The notes under the pieces: generated by a model | Database searches by the model: none | Told to the model about the DNA's origin: nothing | The model's input: the letters and a program-made list of their open reading frames with translations, nothing else | Translations under genes and position numbers: made by a program | In this document: one piece after another, positions 1 to 11,095 of the stretch | How the letters are laid out: every line of letters starts with the position of its first letter | Numbering within the stretch: position 1 is the first letter of the stretch | NCBI GenBank assembly: GCA_934636905.1 | Contig: CAKUBJ010000006.1 | Coordinates: 1-60,414 of the forward strand | Direction of reading: 5' to 3' | Source: an uncultured Dysosmobacter sp. | GTDB taxonomy: Bacteria > Bacillota > Clostridia > Oscillospirales > Oscillospiraceae | DNA: 60,414 bases

Positions 1-1
1 G

Positions 2-75
2 TACGCCGTGAGGGATTCGAACCCCCGGCCTTCTGGTCCGTAGCCAGACGCTCTATCCAGCTGAGCTAACGGCGC
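2..75 (-). tRNA. tRNA-Arg (anticodon ACG)
   Basis: Read on the minus strand, this folds as a full cloverleaf. The seven-base acceptor arms pair with one G-U at the outer end, the anticodon arm has loop CTACGGA (anticodon ACG), and the T arm carries GGTTCGAATCC. The discriminator base is A at position 2. The window edge cuts off anything beyond one C, so I cannot tell whether CCA is encoded. Confidence 0.95.
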
Positions 76-168
76 ATACTGTTTGCTCCAAACAGCTTAT
101 TAAGAATAGCACATTCCTTTTCGAAATGCAAGCCTTTTTTCAAAATTCCGCCACTTTTTTTGAAAGCC

Positions 169-197
169 TTGTAATGCGGTGAAACTTTTGCTATACT
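169..197 (+). promoter_or_regulatory. Sigma-A-type promoter for the DivIVA-like gene
   Basis: TTGTAA (169-174) and TATACT (192-197) are separated by exactly 17 bases. They point into the coiled-coil gene that starts about 50 bases downstream. Confidence 0.6.
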
Positions 198-251
198 AAG
201 GGCGAAAATACGGCAGAATCCGATAAAAATATGCGGGAAAGCGGTGCGGCT

Positions 252-839
252 ATGGAACGATACGCGATGAAAAGTGTTGCCTTCGGCGGTTTTGATAAAG
301 AGGATGTGACTCGCTGCATTGAGCAGATTTCTCAGGAAAGCGGAAAACTCAGGGAAGAACGGGACAGCCTGCGGGAACAGCTGGAGCGTGCGGAGCAGGA
401 ACTTGCCGCACTGAACGAGAAAACGCAGGCGCTGGAGGCCGACAGGGAGCGTCTGGAGGCGGAAACCCGGCGGCTGGCCTCCGTGGAGGAGGAGAATGCC
501 CGGCTGCGGGAGCAGGTGGAGCATCTGCGCCCGGATGCGGAGGCCCACGCCATGCTGCGGGATCAGGTGGGAACCATTGAATGTGAGGCCCGCCGCCGGG
601 CGGCGGAACTGGAAGAAAGCACCACCGGTGAGATGCGCCGGGCGGCGGATCTCTTCCGGCAGCAGTATCAGGTGCTGATGAGCACCTTTGAAACCGCCTC
701 CGGCCACATGACGGCGGAACTGCGAAAAATGGAGGTTTCTCTGGCGCAGCTGCCGCGCATCATGGATCAGACCGGCACGGAACTGAACCGGCTTTCGGCT
801 GCGCTGGAAAAGCAGGAGCATCCTGCCGGAGAAAAGTAA
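252..839 (+). CDS. DivIVA-like coiled-coil protein
   Basis: The N-terminus (MERYAMKSVAFGGFDKEDV) resembles the short N-terminal segment of DivIVA/GpsB-family proteins, in which an F-x-G-Y/F-D-K-x-x-V motif precedes the coiled coil. The rest is a long, strongly charged heptad-rich coil (about residues 25-140) full of Glu, Arg and Leu, with a shorter helical tail. In this family the N-terminal part binds curved membrane at the septum or pole and the coil oligomerises. I infer such a scaffolding role here; the partner is unknown. I prefer the ATG at 252 because similar proteins begin just before the YAMKSVAFGGF segment. An in-frame ATG at 231 would add seven residues. Neither start has a strong ribosome binding site. 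Confidence 0.7.
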   Translation: MERYAMKSVAFGGFDKEDVTRCIEQISQESGKLREERDSLREQLERAEQELAALNEKTQALEADRERLEAETRRLASVEEENARLREQVEHLRPDAEAHAMLRDQVGTIECEARRRAAELEESTTGEMRRAADLFRQQYQVLMSTFETASGHMTAELRKMEVSLAQLPRIMDQTGTELNRLSAALEKQEHPAGEK

Positions 840-982
840 CGGAATAAGAAGGCGGCCGCAGAAGCGTGTGCTCCTGCGGCTGCTGCCATATGGAAACCGG
901 GGAAACCCATGGAGAAGCCGGCGCCGGAGGCGCTCCATGCAGAAAGGAAAGGCCTGCAGACGGCGGAAAGGGGACAGGCGGT

Positions 983-1237
983 ATGGCGTGGTATGTCTAT
1001 GTGCTCCGCTGCGGAGACGGCAGTCTGTATACCGGCTCCACCACGGATGTGCAGCGGCGGCTCCGGGAGCATCAGAGGGGAACAGGCGCCAGATACACCC
1101 GCAGCCGCCCGCCGGTGGAACTGGCCTATACCGAGGCAGCGGCAGACCGCGCCGCCGCCCAGCGGCGGGAGGCGGCCATCAAAAAGCTGCCCCGGACAGC
1201 GAAGCTGAAACTGGTGGGAGATGGGGGGGTGACATGA
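983..1237 (+). CDS. GIY-YIG nuclease-superfamily small protein (YazA/YhbQ type)
   Basis: This 84-residue protein is a single GIY-YIG domain. YVYVLRCGDGSLYTG supplies the paired YVY/YTG strands, followed by the catalytic-type arginine region VQRRLREH and the conserved R-T-G-A-R-Y-T segment. Stand-alone domains of this UPF0213 size are common in Firmicutes; their substrate is not established, although nuclease activity on DNA is expected of the fold. The ATG at 983 follows AAAGGGGACAGG. Longer in-frame starts upstream would add a low-complexity leader unlike the family. The stop overlaps the next gene's start as ATGA (1234-1237), so the two are probably translationally coupled. Confidence 0.85.
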   Translation: MAWYVYVLRCGDGSLYTGSTTDVQRRLREHQRGTGARYTRSRPPVELAYTEAAADRAAAQRREAAIKKLPRTAKLKLVGDGGVT

Positions 1238-1914
1238 GCCTGAAAAAACACTTTATACTGGGCGTGCTGCTGTCCGCTCTGACGGCAGTCTATGTCTATT
1301 ACGCGGAGTATCTGCCCTTTACGGGAAAGTGGATGGCAGCATACCGCCTTGACCAATATGCCGGGGAGCGATATCCGGGATTCCGGCATGGAAAGGTGTA
1401 CTTCAATCCATGCGGCGCCCCCTATGAAACCACCTTTACCGGAACCTCCGGTGAGGAGGTGAATCTGGGGTGCAGCTATACCGGAAGGATCAGTGACCCC
1501 ATCCGTGAGAAGCGGTGGCAGCAGGACAGCAGGGCCGGGTACTGTCTGGATGAGGTACGGCTTCTCAATACCAGCGGCTGGATCAACTGCAGATGGCGGT
1601 ATGACGCGCCGGAAAAGAACGAATTTGTCTTGCGCGTTCAGATGATGGAATCGGAAGAGATTCCCTTCCCGGAATCGGAAACCGCTCTGCGGGAGAAAAT
1701 GAAAAAGGCGTTGGTCAGCTGTTGGGATGCATTGCCGGAGACGGCACGGGCGGATATGGCAGCTGCCACCGTGACCTACAGCCACTTTGCCGCAAACCGG
1801 GAGAATCAGCAGAAGTACGACGATGTTTTCTACACTGTCCGCATTCCTGTGACCGATGGGAATCTGTCGGCGGAGCAGGTTATGACAGCGGATCTGACAG
1901 AAAGGAAGACGTGA
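1234..1914 (+). CDS. Unrecognised membrane-anchored protein
   Basis: I do not recognise this 226-residue protein. It starts with Lys-Lys and a single hydrophobic segment (about residues 7-25, ILGVLLSALTAVYVYYA), which looks like an uncleaved signal anchor. The rest is soluble, tyrosine- and tryptophan-rich, and would lie outside the membrane. Its ATG overlaps the GIY-YIG stop codon and follows a G-rich stretch that can serve as ribosome binding site. It is followed within a few bases by the PNPOx-fold gene, so 983-2387 reads as one operon of three genes. Confidence 0.55.
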   Translation: MSLKKHFILGVLLSALTAVYVYYAEYLPFTGKWMAAYRLDQYAGERYPGFRHGKVYFNPCGAPYETTFTGTSGEEVNLGCSYTGRISDPIREKRWQQDSRAGYCLDEVRLLNTSGWINCRWRYDAPEKNEFVLRVQMMESEEIPFPESETALREKMKKALVSCWDALPETARADMAAATVTYSHFAANRENQQKYDDVFYTVRIPVTDGNLSAEQVMTADLTERKT

Positions 1915-1919
1915 GCATC

Positions 1920-2387
1920 ATGAGAAGGAAAGACCGGGAACTGACGCCGGAACAGGCGTGGGAAATTGTGGATCAATGTTCGGAGGGGGTCGTCGCCATG
2001 ATGGATGGGGACGGCGCGCCCTACGCCGTGCCGGTAAATCTTGTCCGGGAGGAAAACCGGATGTACTTCCACAGCGCCATGGCCGGGAAAAAGACAGACT
2101 GCCTGCGGGGCAGTCCCCGGGTCTGCGTCACCTGCGTGGAACGGGGGACGGAGATCGACCAGCCGGGGCTGACCACCCGGTATGCCGCCGCCATCCTGAC
2201 GGGAACGGCGGCGGAGGTGACGGACACAGCGGAAAAGGTGCACGCCCTCCGGCTGTTGTGCCGGAAGCTGGCACCGGAGAATCCCTACTGGCAGGGGGAT
2301 TTTCACGACTGCCTCGGCCACACCGCCGTGTGGCGCATCACCGTGGAACAGATCACCGGAAAGGCGAATCCGGGAAGGATGGAATGA
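1920..2387 (+). CDS. Pyridoxamine 5'-phosphate oxidase-fold (NimA-like) flavin-binding protein
   Basis: The 155-residue sequence follows the plan of small PNPOx-like split-barrel proteins: an N-terminal helix, a strand with GDGAPYAVPVN, then MYFHSAMAGKKTDCLR and the SPRVCVTCVE strand. In this family the H-S-A-x-x-G-K-K segment contacts FMN. Many gut clostridial members are annotated as 5-nitroimidazole antibiotic resistance (NimA-like) proteins, but resistance cannot be read from sequence. AGGAAG lies about ten bases before the ATG; a GTG three codons earlier sits too close to it. A strong hairpin terminator follows directly. Confidence 0.8.
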   Translation: MRRKDRELTPEQAWEIVDQCSEGVVAMMDGDGAPYAVPVNLVREENRMYFHSAMAGKKTDCLRGSPRVCVTCVERGTEIDQPGLTTRYAAAILTGTAAEVTDTAEKVHALRLLCRKLAPENPYWQGDFHDCLGHTAVWRITVEQITGKANPGRME

Positions 2388-2430
2388 AAAAACGGTGCCG
2401 TGAGCATTGCTCACGGCACCGTGGCTTTTA
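2387..2430. terminator. Bidirectional intrinsic terminator
   Basis: A perfect 14-base-pair stem has arms ACGGTGCCGTGAGC (2392-2405) and GCTCACGGCACCGT (2409-2422) around loop ATT. There are A residues on the left and T residues on the right. It sits between convergent genes and can serve both. Confidence 0.85.
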
Positions 2431-3117
2431 TTGAGAAATCTGCTTTTCTACCGGGGCCTTTCGCTTCAGCGGAAAGCCCAGAAGGCAGAGAAGCGCACCC
2501 AAAAGGGAATGGAAAATCGGTTTTTGATTCCACTTTATGATCCGATAGAGAAACAGTCTGAGAACCGAGTATACATTCCCTACATCTACAAAGAAGGCGA
2601 TACAGACAAAGAGTGAGGACAGGATACCGCAGAGAACAATGGCCAAAAGAGTCCGGCGAAGGCAGCGGACCCAGGGCCTCTCCGGGAGCTTGACTGCCGC
2701 GGCAAGAGACAATACTTGTACCAGCGACCAGCCCAGAAGCAATAAGAATACGGGCCGCACCACATACATCAAAGCTGCGGTCCAACGCGGGTCATAGTGG
2801 AAGCTTTGGATATCCTGGGCTGTGGGCAGGAAAAACCGATACAGCAGATAGATGGCCGCAGTCAGCCCGCAGCCTGCCGCAGCTTGGATCAGAGCAGTTT
2901 TTCGCCCCTCCGGCACCGGCGGGCCATAGAGGACAGCGTTGGCGTCTGTATCAAAAATTTCCGCTAACCGCAGGATCTGCTCCACATCGGGCCGGGTGCG
3001 GCCGTTTTCGTAGTTGGAAACGGTCTGCCGGGTGACAAACAGCCGTGCGGCAAGTTCATCCTGTGTCATGTGTTGCCGCTGCCGCAGTTCCCGGATATTT
3101 TTCCCAATGTCCCGCAT
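2428..3117 (-). CDS. Membrane-anchored XRE-family transcriptional regulator
   Basis: Residues 1-65 form a Cro/CI helix-turn-helix domain: IGKNIRELRQRQHMTQDELA, then the recognition-helix stretch TRQTVSNYENGRTRPD. The remaining 160 residues hold about four hydrophobic spans separated by short loops. Such XRE-plus-membrane proteins are frequent in Clostridia, where the membrane part is thought to sense envelope signals; no ligand is known here. I start at 3117 because GAGGTGAAG precedes that ATG and the protein then begins at the domain edge. A longer open frame to 3207 has no good ribosome binding site. Confidence 0.75.
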   Translation of the reverse strand: MRDIGKNIRELRQRQHMTQDELAARLFVTRQTVSNYENGRTRPDVEQILRLAEIFDTDANAVLYGPPVPEGRKTALIQAAAGCGLTAAIYLLYRFFLPTAQDIQSFHYDPRWTAALMYVVRPVFLLLLGWSLVQVLSLAAAVKLPERPWVRCLRRTLLAIVLCGILSSLFVCIAFFVDVGNVYSVLRLFLYRIIKWNQKPIFHSLLGALLCLLGFPLKRKAPVEKQISQ

Positions 3118-3211
3118 ATGCTTCACCTCGCCCTCAGAGTACCGCAAAACCGCCGGAATGTCACGCAAGGAACCTTTTCCATGGCGGTTTTCCGGGAATT
3201 TACGCACCGGC

Positions 3212-4726
3212 TCAGCCTGCGTTCAGGTGAATGACACAGCTGCTCAGATTGTAAAAGGGCTCGGCGGCGGTGGGGGCCAGCCCCTCCAGCACGTCGGACT
3301 CATACAGGGCGGAAACCGTCTTGAAGCAGAGGGGCAGAATGGGAGCCTGCACCTGCAGATAACGGTACAGGCTTTCCAGCGCCGTTTTCCGGTCTGCGGA
3401 ACTGCGGCAGGCTTCCAGCAGCCGGTCGCATTCCGGGGCGTTCCACCCGCCGTAGTTCAGACTGCCGCCGGAGGAGAGCAGGGAGGAGACGTCCCAGTCC
3501 GCCGTCAGCCGCACTTCCCCGTAATAGAGGTCAAAGCTGCGGGCGGCCAGTGCGGCGGTGTACTCCTCCCAGGGAAGGCTCACGGCCTCCATGGAGATGC
3601 CGGCGGCGGTAAAGGAGGCGGCAATCTGCTGCGCCACGGAAACCTTGAAGGGGTTTTCACTGTTGACCAGCAGCCGCAGGGCGTGGGCGGGCAGGGTTTC
3701 GCAGGCGGCCAGCACATCGGCAAAGGCCGTGGCGGAATAATCAGCGGCCAGTGATGCCGGATACAGAGGGGAGGCCGGGGAAATGGGGAACTGGGCGGCT
3801 TTGGCGTGGCCGGACAGCAGACCGCTGACCAGCGATTGCCGGTTGATGCCCAGAGACAGGCAGCGGCGGAAGGCGGCATCGTTCAGCGGCGCAGCATCCG
3901 TATTCACTCCCAGATATTGCAGCACGGCCGTGTCGGCATCCGTGCAGCGGATGCTGCCGGAAACGGTGACGGAGTCCGTGCCGGTGAGGTCGGAAACGAT
4001 GAACTGGACGTCGCGGGAGGTAAAGCGGTAGAGCATGGAATCCCTGTCTGCCGTTTCCGTCAGAAGAATGCGTTCCACAGGCCGGGCGGCGCCCTGCCAC
4101 CAGTTCTGACTGGCCAGCAGGCAGGGGACGCTGCTGTCGTCGTAGAGATAGGGGCCGGTTCCCGTGGGAATTTCCGACTTTTCCGTGCCGGATTTCAGAA
4201 TGGGGATGTCCAACAGGGCAGGCAGGGCGCTGTTGGGGCGGGACAGGGTCAGCGTCACCGCACCGTCCCCGGCGGAAATGCTTTTCACGTCCGCCAGCCG
4301 GGCGGCGTAGCGGGGAGAGGTGCGGGCGGCGTTCAGCGTTGCCCTTACATCTGCGGCGGTGAGGGGAGAGCCGTCGGAGAATACGGCGTCCGGCCGCAGG
4401 GTCAGGGTGTAGGACGGTGCTTCCGGGTTATAGACGTAATCGGCGCACAGCAGCGGCTGAGGCTCCCATTGGCCGTCCAGACGGAACAGCCCCTCGTAGA
4501 GCAGGGAAGCGGCCGTCTGCTGCATCCCGTCGGGACAGGTCAGGGGATTCAGGGGCTGGCCTGCCAGATAGGGCAGGGAAAAGTCCGCGGGCAGGGAAGC
4601 GGTTTCCTCGGGAACCGGCTCCTCCTCCATGGGAAACAGCGGCTCTTCCACCTCGTCAATCTGAGCACAGCCCAGCAGCGGCAGCACCCAGAGCAAAGCG
4701 GCCAGCAGGGTGGATATACGTTTCAT
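3212..4726 (-). CDS. Peptide/oligopeptide ABC transporter substrate-binding lipoprotein (SBP family 5)
   Basis: A lipoprotein signal peptide (MKRISTLLAALLWVLPLLGC) ends in a lipobox with Cys20. The mature protein has the DppA/OppA layout: an early LNPL-x-C region, LLYEGLFRLDGQWEP-type motif, a T-L-T-L-R-P-D-A-x-F-S-D-G-S-P-L-T-A-A-D-V block typical of SBP_bac_5, and the lobe-2 segment with FRRCLSLGINR. At 504 residues it has normal size. No permease or ATPase genes are adjacent, so it may be an orphan receptor or have a regulatory role. The start overlaps the pgeF stop (4723-4726), so it is probably co-translated with PgeF. Confidence 0.85.
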   Translation of the reverse strand: MKRISTLLAALLWVLPLLGCAQIDEVEEPLFPMEEEPVPEETASLPADFSLPYLAGQPLNPLTCPDGMQQTAASLLYEGLFRLDGQWEPQPLLCADYVYNPEAPSYTLTLRPDAVFSDGSPLTAADVRATLNAARTSPRYAARLADVKSISAGDGAVTLTLSRPNSALPALLDIPILKSGTEKSEIPTGTGPYLYDDSSVPCLLASQNWWQGAARPVERILLTETADRDSMLYRFTSRDVQFIVSDLTGTDSVTVSGSIRCTDADTAVLQYLGVNTDAAPLNDAAFRRCLSLGINRQSLVSGLLSGHAKAAQFPISPASPLYPASLAADYSATAFADVLAACETLPAHALRLLVNSENPFKVSVAQQIAASFTAAGISMEAVSLPWEEYTAALAARSFDLYYGEVRLTADWDVSSLLSSGGSLNYGGWNAPECDRLLEACRSSADRKTALESLYRYLQVQAPILPLCFKTVSALYESDVLEGLAPTAAEPFYNLSSCVIHLNAG

Positions 4727-5535
4727 AAAGACTCCTTCAGCGCAATGACGGCGGCCTGAACGCCCCGTTGGTTGCCCATTTTCCGGTGGGACCAGAACAG
4801 TTCCGGGTGACAGGCGGTGCAGATGCCGGAAACCTCCATGTGGGCCGGCAGAAGGCCGGCATTCAGCAGCCACTGCCGATTCAGCCCCGCCAGGTCTGCA
4901 TGGAACTTGGAACCTTTGACCTGTATATACGGCGCCGCGTCAGTCCCCAGCGCGGCCTCCATGGCAGCGGGCACGTCGCCGTCGGTTTCAAAGCACTCCT
5001 GCCCGATGCAGGGGCCAAGGGCGGCCAGCAGGTCTGCGGGACGGCTGCCATAGGCCGCCTCCATGGCCTCCACGGTTTTCTTCACGATTCCGGCGGCACA
5101 GCCCCGCCAGCCGGCGTGGACGGCGCCCACCGCCTGCCGGAGGGGGTCGTACAGCAGCACGGTGCCGCAGTCGGCGGAAAAGACCGTCAGAGGCAGATTT
5201 GCTTCGTTGGTGATGAGGGCATCCACATCCCCGTAGTCCCGGGGGCGGATGATGCCCTTTCCGGCGTCGGCGGCGGTGACCCGGCGGATGTTGGCGGTAT
5301 GGGTCTGCTGGCTCAGCACCGCCCGGGTTTCGTCCAGCCCCAGCACCGCAAAGAAGCGGCGGTAGTTTTCCCGGAGGGCCTCCGGGCCGTCTCCCTGCCC
5401 GGGACGGAGGTTCAGACTGTCCCACGGGGCAGGGGACACGCCGCCCCGCCGGGTGGAGAAGCCGTGGGGAATGGCACCCAGAATGCCGGCGGTGAACCAG
5501 ATGATGCCGGATTCCTTATGCTGTTCAAATGGCAT
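4723..5535 (-). CDS. pgeF: Peptidoglycan editing factor PgeF (laccase-domain, YfiH/DUF152 family)
   Basis: The 270-residue sequence has the metal-site landmarks of the family: SQQTHTANIR (His), FSADCGTVLLYD (Cys) and VGAVHAGWRGCAAGIV (His), with HGFSTRRGGVS near the N-terminus. E. coli PgeF corrects peptidoglycan precursors in which L-Ser replaces L-Ala; other members act on purine nucleosides, so the exact role here is open. It lies downstream of secA but behind a terminator-like hairpin. Its stop codon overlaps the following lipoprotein start. Confidence 0.88.
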   Translation of the reverse strand: MPFEQHKESGIIWFTAGILGAIPHGFSTRRGGVSPAPWDSLNLRPGQGDGPEALRENYRRFFAVLGLDETRAVLSQQTHTANIRRVTAADAGKGIIRPRDYGDVDALITNEANLPLTVFSADCGTVLLYDPLRQAVGAVHAGWRGCAAGIVKKTVEAMEAAYGSRPADLLAALGPCIGQECFETDGDVPAAMEAALGTDAAPYIQVKGSKFHADLAGLNRQWLLNAGLLPAHMEVSGICTACHPELFWSHRKMGNQRGVQAAVIALKESL

Positions 5536-5555
5536 AAAATACCTCGCTGTCCTTT

Positions 5556-5586
5556 CAAAAAATGCCCTCCGGAAAACCAGAGGGCA
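5556..5586 (-). terminator. Intrinsic terminator downstream of secA
   Basis: On the minus strand the arms TGCCCTC and GAGGGCA (5580-5586 and 5563-5569) are followed by a run of six T. It lies about 20 bases before the pgeF start, so pgeF either relies on readthrough or on a promoter inside this gap. Confidence 0.75.
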
Positions 5587-5643
5587 GGGAAATCACGGCT
5601 TTGCCGTGGGGGATGTCCCCCACATTTCTCTTCAGGGAGCCGG

Positions 5644-5674
5644 GGGATATTCTCTTTTCAAAAGAGAATATCCC
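5644..5674. repeat. Perfect 15-bp inverted repeat between secA and pgeF
   Basis: GGGATATTCTCTTTT (5644-5658) and AAAAGAGAATATCCC (5660-5674) are perfect complements around one central C. Two smaller hairpins lie next to it towards pgeF (GTGGGGGATGTCCCCCAC at about 5606-5623, and CACGGCTTTGCCGTG at about 5594-5608). The cluster is more structure than one terminator needs. Confidence 0.75.
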
Positions 5675-5701
5675 GTTGGCTTCCGGTACCGGAACGGTAC
5701 A

Positions 5702-8458
<2,757 letters not shown>

Positions 8459-8559
8459 AGGTTCAAAAACATCCTTTCGCATTCCCGCCTGTTCCCGGGC
8501 GGAAAGAAAATATACCATATATCAGAGGGGCGCACAGTCACCCACAATAAAACAAGCAT

Positions 8560-8588
8560 ACTATAGCATATCCTCCCCGGGATTGCAA
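8560..8588 (-). promoter_or_regulatory. Promoter for secA
   Basis: Read on the minus strand, TTGCAA (8588-8583) and TATAGT (8565-8560) are 17 bases apart. They point towards secA. Confidence 0.65.
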
Positions 8589-8703
8589 AGAAAAATGGAA
8601 AAGATACGAAAAAAGTTTACAAAATATCAATGTGACTGAGAGAATAACCGTTTAACAGATCTTCATAGCCGCCAGAACCGGGATTAGACAACCGGAAGCA
8701 AGG

Positions 8704-9180
8704 CTATTTAATATCAAATTCCACCGCCAACGCGAAATCCACCACCCGTTTTCCCTGTTCCGTCTCGTTTCTATGAAACTCAAAAAACCATTTGACCGCC
8801 CGGTAGTGGCCGGTATCCAGAGAGCCGTAGCGGCTGGCCCACTGAAAGGTCATCTCCCTCGGCGTGTCTTTTTCAAAGATATAGGCTTCCGTCGTGTTGG
8901 AAAAGTCTCCCTTTTCTTCCAGATTATACCACTGACCGTCCTGTTCCACCTGAAGGAAGAAATCGTGTTCGTTGCCGCTGTCGATTTCCGTGTCTGTGGT
9001 GTTGAGCACAGTTACCTCCACCTGCCCCGGACAGGCGGAGCCATCTACCAGAGTCATGGTGACGCCCTCATGGTTGTTGACCTCCAGATCAGATGCTTCT
9101 TCACTGGCCTTGGGGGCAGAGCCGCAGGCGGTGAGGGTCAGCAGGCACAGGACACAGCAGAAGGTGAATACGTTTTTCAT
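8704..9180 (-). CDS. Small secreted lipoprotein with Ig-like fold
   Basis: The 158-residue precursor has a clear lipoprotein signal (MKNVFTFCCVLCLLTLTAC). The mature part looks like a single beta-sandwich: VTMTLVDGSACPGQVEVTVLN, a GQWYNLEEKG strand and the closing segment GHYRAVKWFFEF. This arrangement matches a family of bacterial immunoglobulin-like lipoproteins common in Clostridia, whose function is unknown. AAAGGAG precedes the ATG at 9180. A TATAAT element lies about 45 bases upstream on the minus strand (near 9230). Confidence 0.65.
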   Translation of the reverse strand: MKNVFTFCCVLCLLTLTACGSAPKASEEASDLEVNNHEGVTMTLVDGSACPGQVEVTVLNTTDTEIDSGNEHDFFLQVEQDGQWYNLEEKGDFSNTTEAYIFEKDTPREMTFQWASRYGSLDTGHYRAVKWFFEFHRNETEQGKRVVDFALAVEFDIK

Positions 9181-9313
9181 GAAGACTGCTCCTTTCAAAA
9201 ATTACAAAACAGATTCTATGTTTCTCTATTATATCGACGTGGGAGAATTAAAAAAGTTCCGGCGGATTTTGGCAAAACCGTCCAAATGACCGGAAAAGTT
9301 CACCAAACCTTCC

Positions 9314-9342
9314 TTGTGCTTTCCACCTTCCTGTGTTAAAAT
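9314..9342 (+). promoter_or_regulatory. Promoter for the MBL/beta-CASP gene
   Basis: TTGTGC (9314-9319) and TAAAAT (9337-9342) are 17 bases apart. The start codon follows about 50 bases later. Confidence 0.55.
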
Positions 9343-9394
9343 CATCTCAAAGAACTACCATGCGGCATACGCGGAAAACAGAAGGAGGCTTACC

Positions 9395-10996
9395 ATGAAG
9401 CTGAGTTTTTACGGCGCCGACCAGTGCGTCACCGGCAGCTGCCACTGTCTGGAGGTCAACGGGAAGAAAATCCTCATTGACTGCGGTTTGCAGCAGGGAC
9501 GGGACGAGATTGACAACGGTGCGCTGCCTTTCCATCCCGGCAGCATTGACTTTGTGCTCATCACCCATGCCCACATCGACCACACCGGCCGGGTGCCCCT
9601 GCTGGTGAAGCAGGGCTTCCGGGGGCGGATTCTCACCACCCGGCTGACGGCCAACCTTATGGACATCATGCTGCTGGACTCCGCCCATATTCAGGAGTCC
9701 GACGCGGAGTGGAAGAACCGCAAGGCGGAGCGCTCCGGCGCCCCCAAAGTGGAGCCGCTGTACACCACGGAGGATGCGGAGAACGTCAAACAATATCTCA
9801 CCACCTGCGAATACGGGCAGGATGTGGAACTGTGTGAAGGGGTCAGCGTCCGCTTCGCCGATGCCGGCCATCTGCTGGGCAGCGCCTGCATCACCGTCAC
9901 CGCCACGGAAAACGGCGTTACGAAAAAGCTGATTTTCTCCGGCGACCTTGGCAACGTGGATCAGCCCATCATCCGGGATCCCAGCCATTTCAGCGGCGCG
10001 GACTATGTGATTATGGAGTCCACCTACGGTAACCGCAACCACACGGAGGTGTGGAGCTATACCGAGGATCTGGCGAAGATCATCGACGAAACCATGGCCA
10101 AGGGCGGCAACGTGGTAATCCCCGCCTTTGCCGTAGGCCGCACACAGGAACTGCTGTATTTTATCCGAGAAATCAAGGACAGGGGGCTGGTGAAGTCCAA
10201 TCCGGACTTCCCGGTGTATATCGACTCCCCCCTGGCCCGCCGGGCCACCACCATCTTCACCGGGGATCTGGACGGCTATCTGGACGCCGATGCGCTGGCG
10301 CTGGTGCAGGACGGCACCCATATGTTCAGCTTCTCCAACCTCCGCATGACGGAAACGGTGGAGGAATCCAAGACGCTGAATGAGGACGGCATCCCCAAGG
10401 TTATTATCTCCGCCTCCGGTATGTGCGACGCGGGCCGTATCCGTCACCACCTGAAGCACAACCTCTGGAAGCCGGAGTGCACCATCGTGTTCGTGGGCTA
10501 TCAGGGGGAGGGCACCTTGGGCCGCTCCCTGCTGGAGGGCGTCAGAAGTGTGAAGCTCTTCGGCGAGGAGATCGCCGTTCACGCCAAGATCGTGAACTTC
10601 CAGGGACTTTCCTCCCATGCCGACCGTGACCACCTGCTTGCGTGGATTGCCGACATCAAGGCACCCAAGCCCCAGCACGTCTTCATCGTCCACGGCGACC
10701 GTGAGGTGGCGCCGTACTTTGCCGAGAGCGTGGAGAAGCTGGGCTTCACCGCCCATGCCCCTCAGTATACCGAGGTCTACGACCTGCTTGCGGACAAAAT
10801 CGTGGAAACCGGCTATCTGCCGGAGCGGAAGGTCAAAGCTGACGGCGGCCAGAAGGTCAGTTCCGCCTATGAGCGTCTGGCGGCGCTGGGTCAGCGTCTG
10901 GTGGACGTCATCCGCCGCTCCAAAGGCCGGGACAACAAGACCCTCAGCCGCTGGGCAGAACAGTTGCGGCAGCTGCTGGACAAATGGGAAGAATGA
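9395..10996 (+). CDS. Metallo-beta-lactamase/beta-CASP RNA-processing-type hydrolase
   Basis: The 533-residue protein has an N-terminal metallo-beta-lactamase domain with the Zn motif THAHIDHTG (about residues 56-64), AGHLLGSAC and FSGDLGN, then a beta-CASP insert (ESTYGNRNH, PAFAVGRTQELL) and the RNA-specificity C-terminal motif FQGLSSHADRDHLL. This is the CPSF/YSH1-like bacterial branch, expected to act on RNA; the substrate here is unknown. A C-terminal extension of about 60 residues is basic and helical. GAAGGAGG precedes the ATG at 9395. It is monocistronic, with its own promoter and a hairpin behind it. Confidence 0.88.
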   Translation: MKLSFYGADQCVTGSCHCLEVNGKKILIDCGLQQGRDEIDNGALPFHPGSIDFVLITHAHIDHTGRVPLLVKQGFRGRILTTRLTANLMDIMLLDSAHIQESDAEWKNRKAERSGAPKVEPLYTTEDAENVKQYLTTCEYGQDVELCEGVSVRFADAGHLLGSACITVTATENGVTKKLIFSGDLGNVDQPIIRDPSHFSGADYVIMESTYGNRNHTEVWSYTEDLAKIIDETMAKGGNVVIPAFAVGRTQELLYFIREIKDRGLVKSNPDFPVYIDSPLARRATTIFTGDLDGYLDADALALVQDGTHMFSFSNLRMTETVEESKTLNEDGIPKVIISASGMCDAGRIRHHLKHNLWKPECTIVFVGYQGEGTLGRSLLEGVRSVKLFGEEIAVHAKIVNFQGLSSHADRDHLLAWIADIKAPKPQHVFIVHGDREVAPYFAESVEKLGFTAHAPQYTEVYDLLADKIVETGYLPERKVKADGGQKVSSAYERLAALGQRLVDVIRRSKGRDNKTLSRWAEQLRQLLDKWEE

Positions 10997-11016
10997 TTGT
11001 AGAATAGAGAAATCCG

Positions 11017-11046
11017 CAGGGAGTGCTGTCAACGCGGCACTCCCTG
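11017..11046 (+). terminator. Hairpin downstream of the beta-CASP gene
   Basis: Arms CAGGGAGTGC (11017-11026) and GCACTCCCTG (11037-11046) pair perfectly. There is no T tract after it, so termination would be weak or factor-dependent. Confidence 0.5.
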
Positions 11047-11095
11047 TCTGTATCTGAACGAAAACTCTTTAGAACTTGAAAAGGATGAAAATCCC

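Noticed and set aside
66..938. A 290-codon minus-strand frame opposite the DivIVA-like gene
   Set aside because: Arg/Phe/His-rich shadow. The plus-strand frame has a promoter and a family motif.
5590..5680. A CRISPR array in the hairpin cluster
   Set aside because: The hairpins differ from each other and are not separated by unique spacers. No cas genes are in the window.
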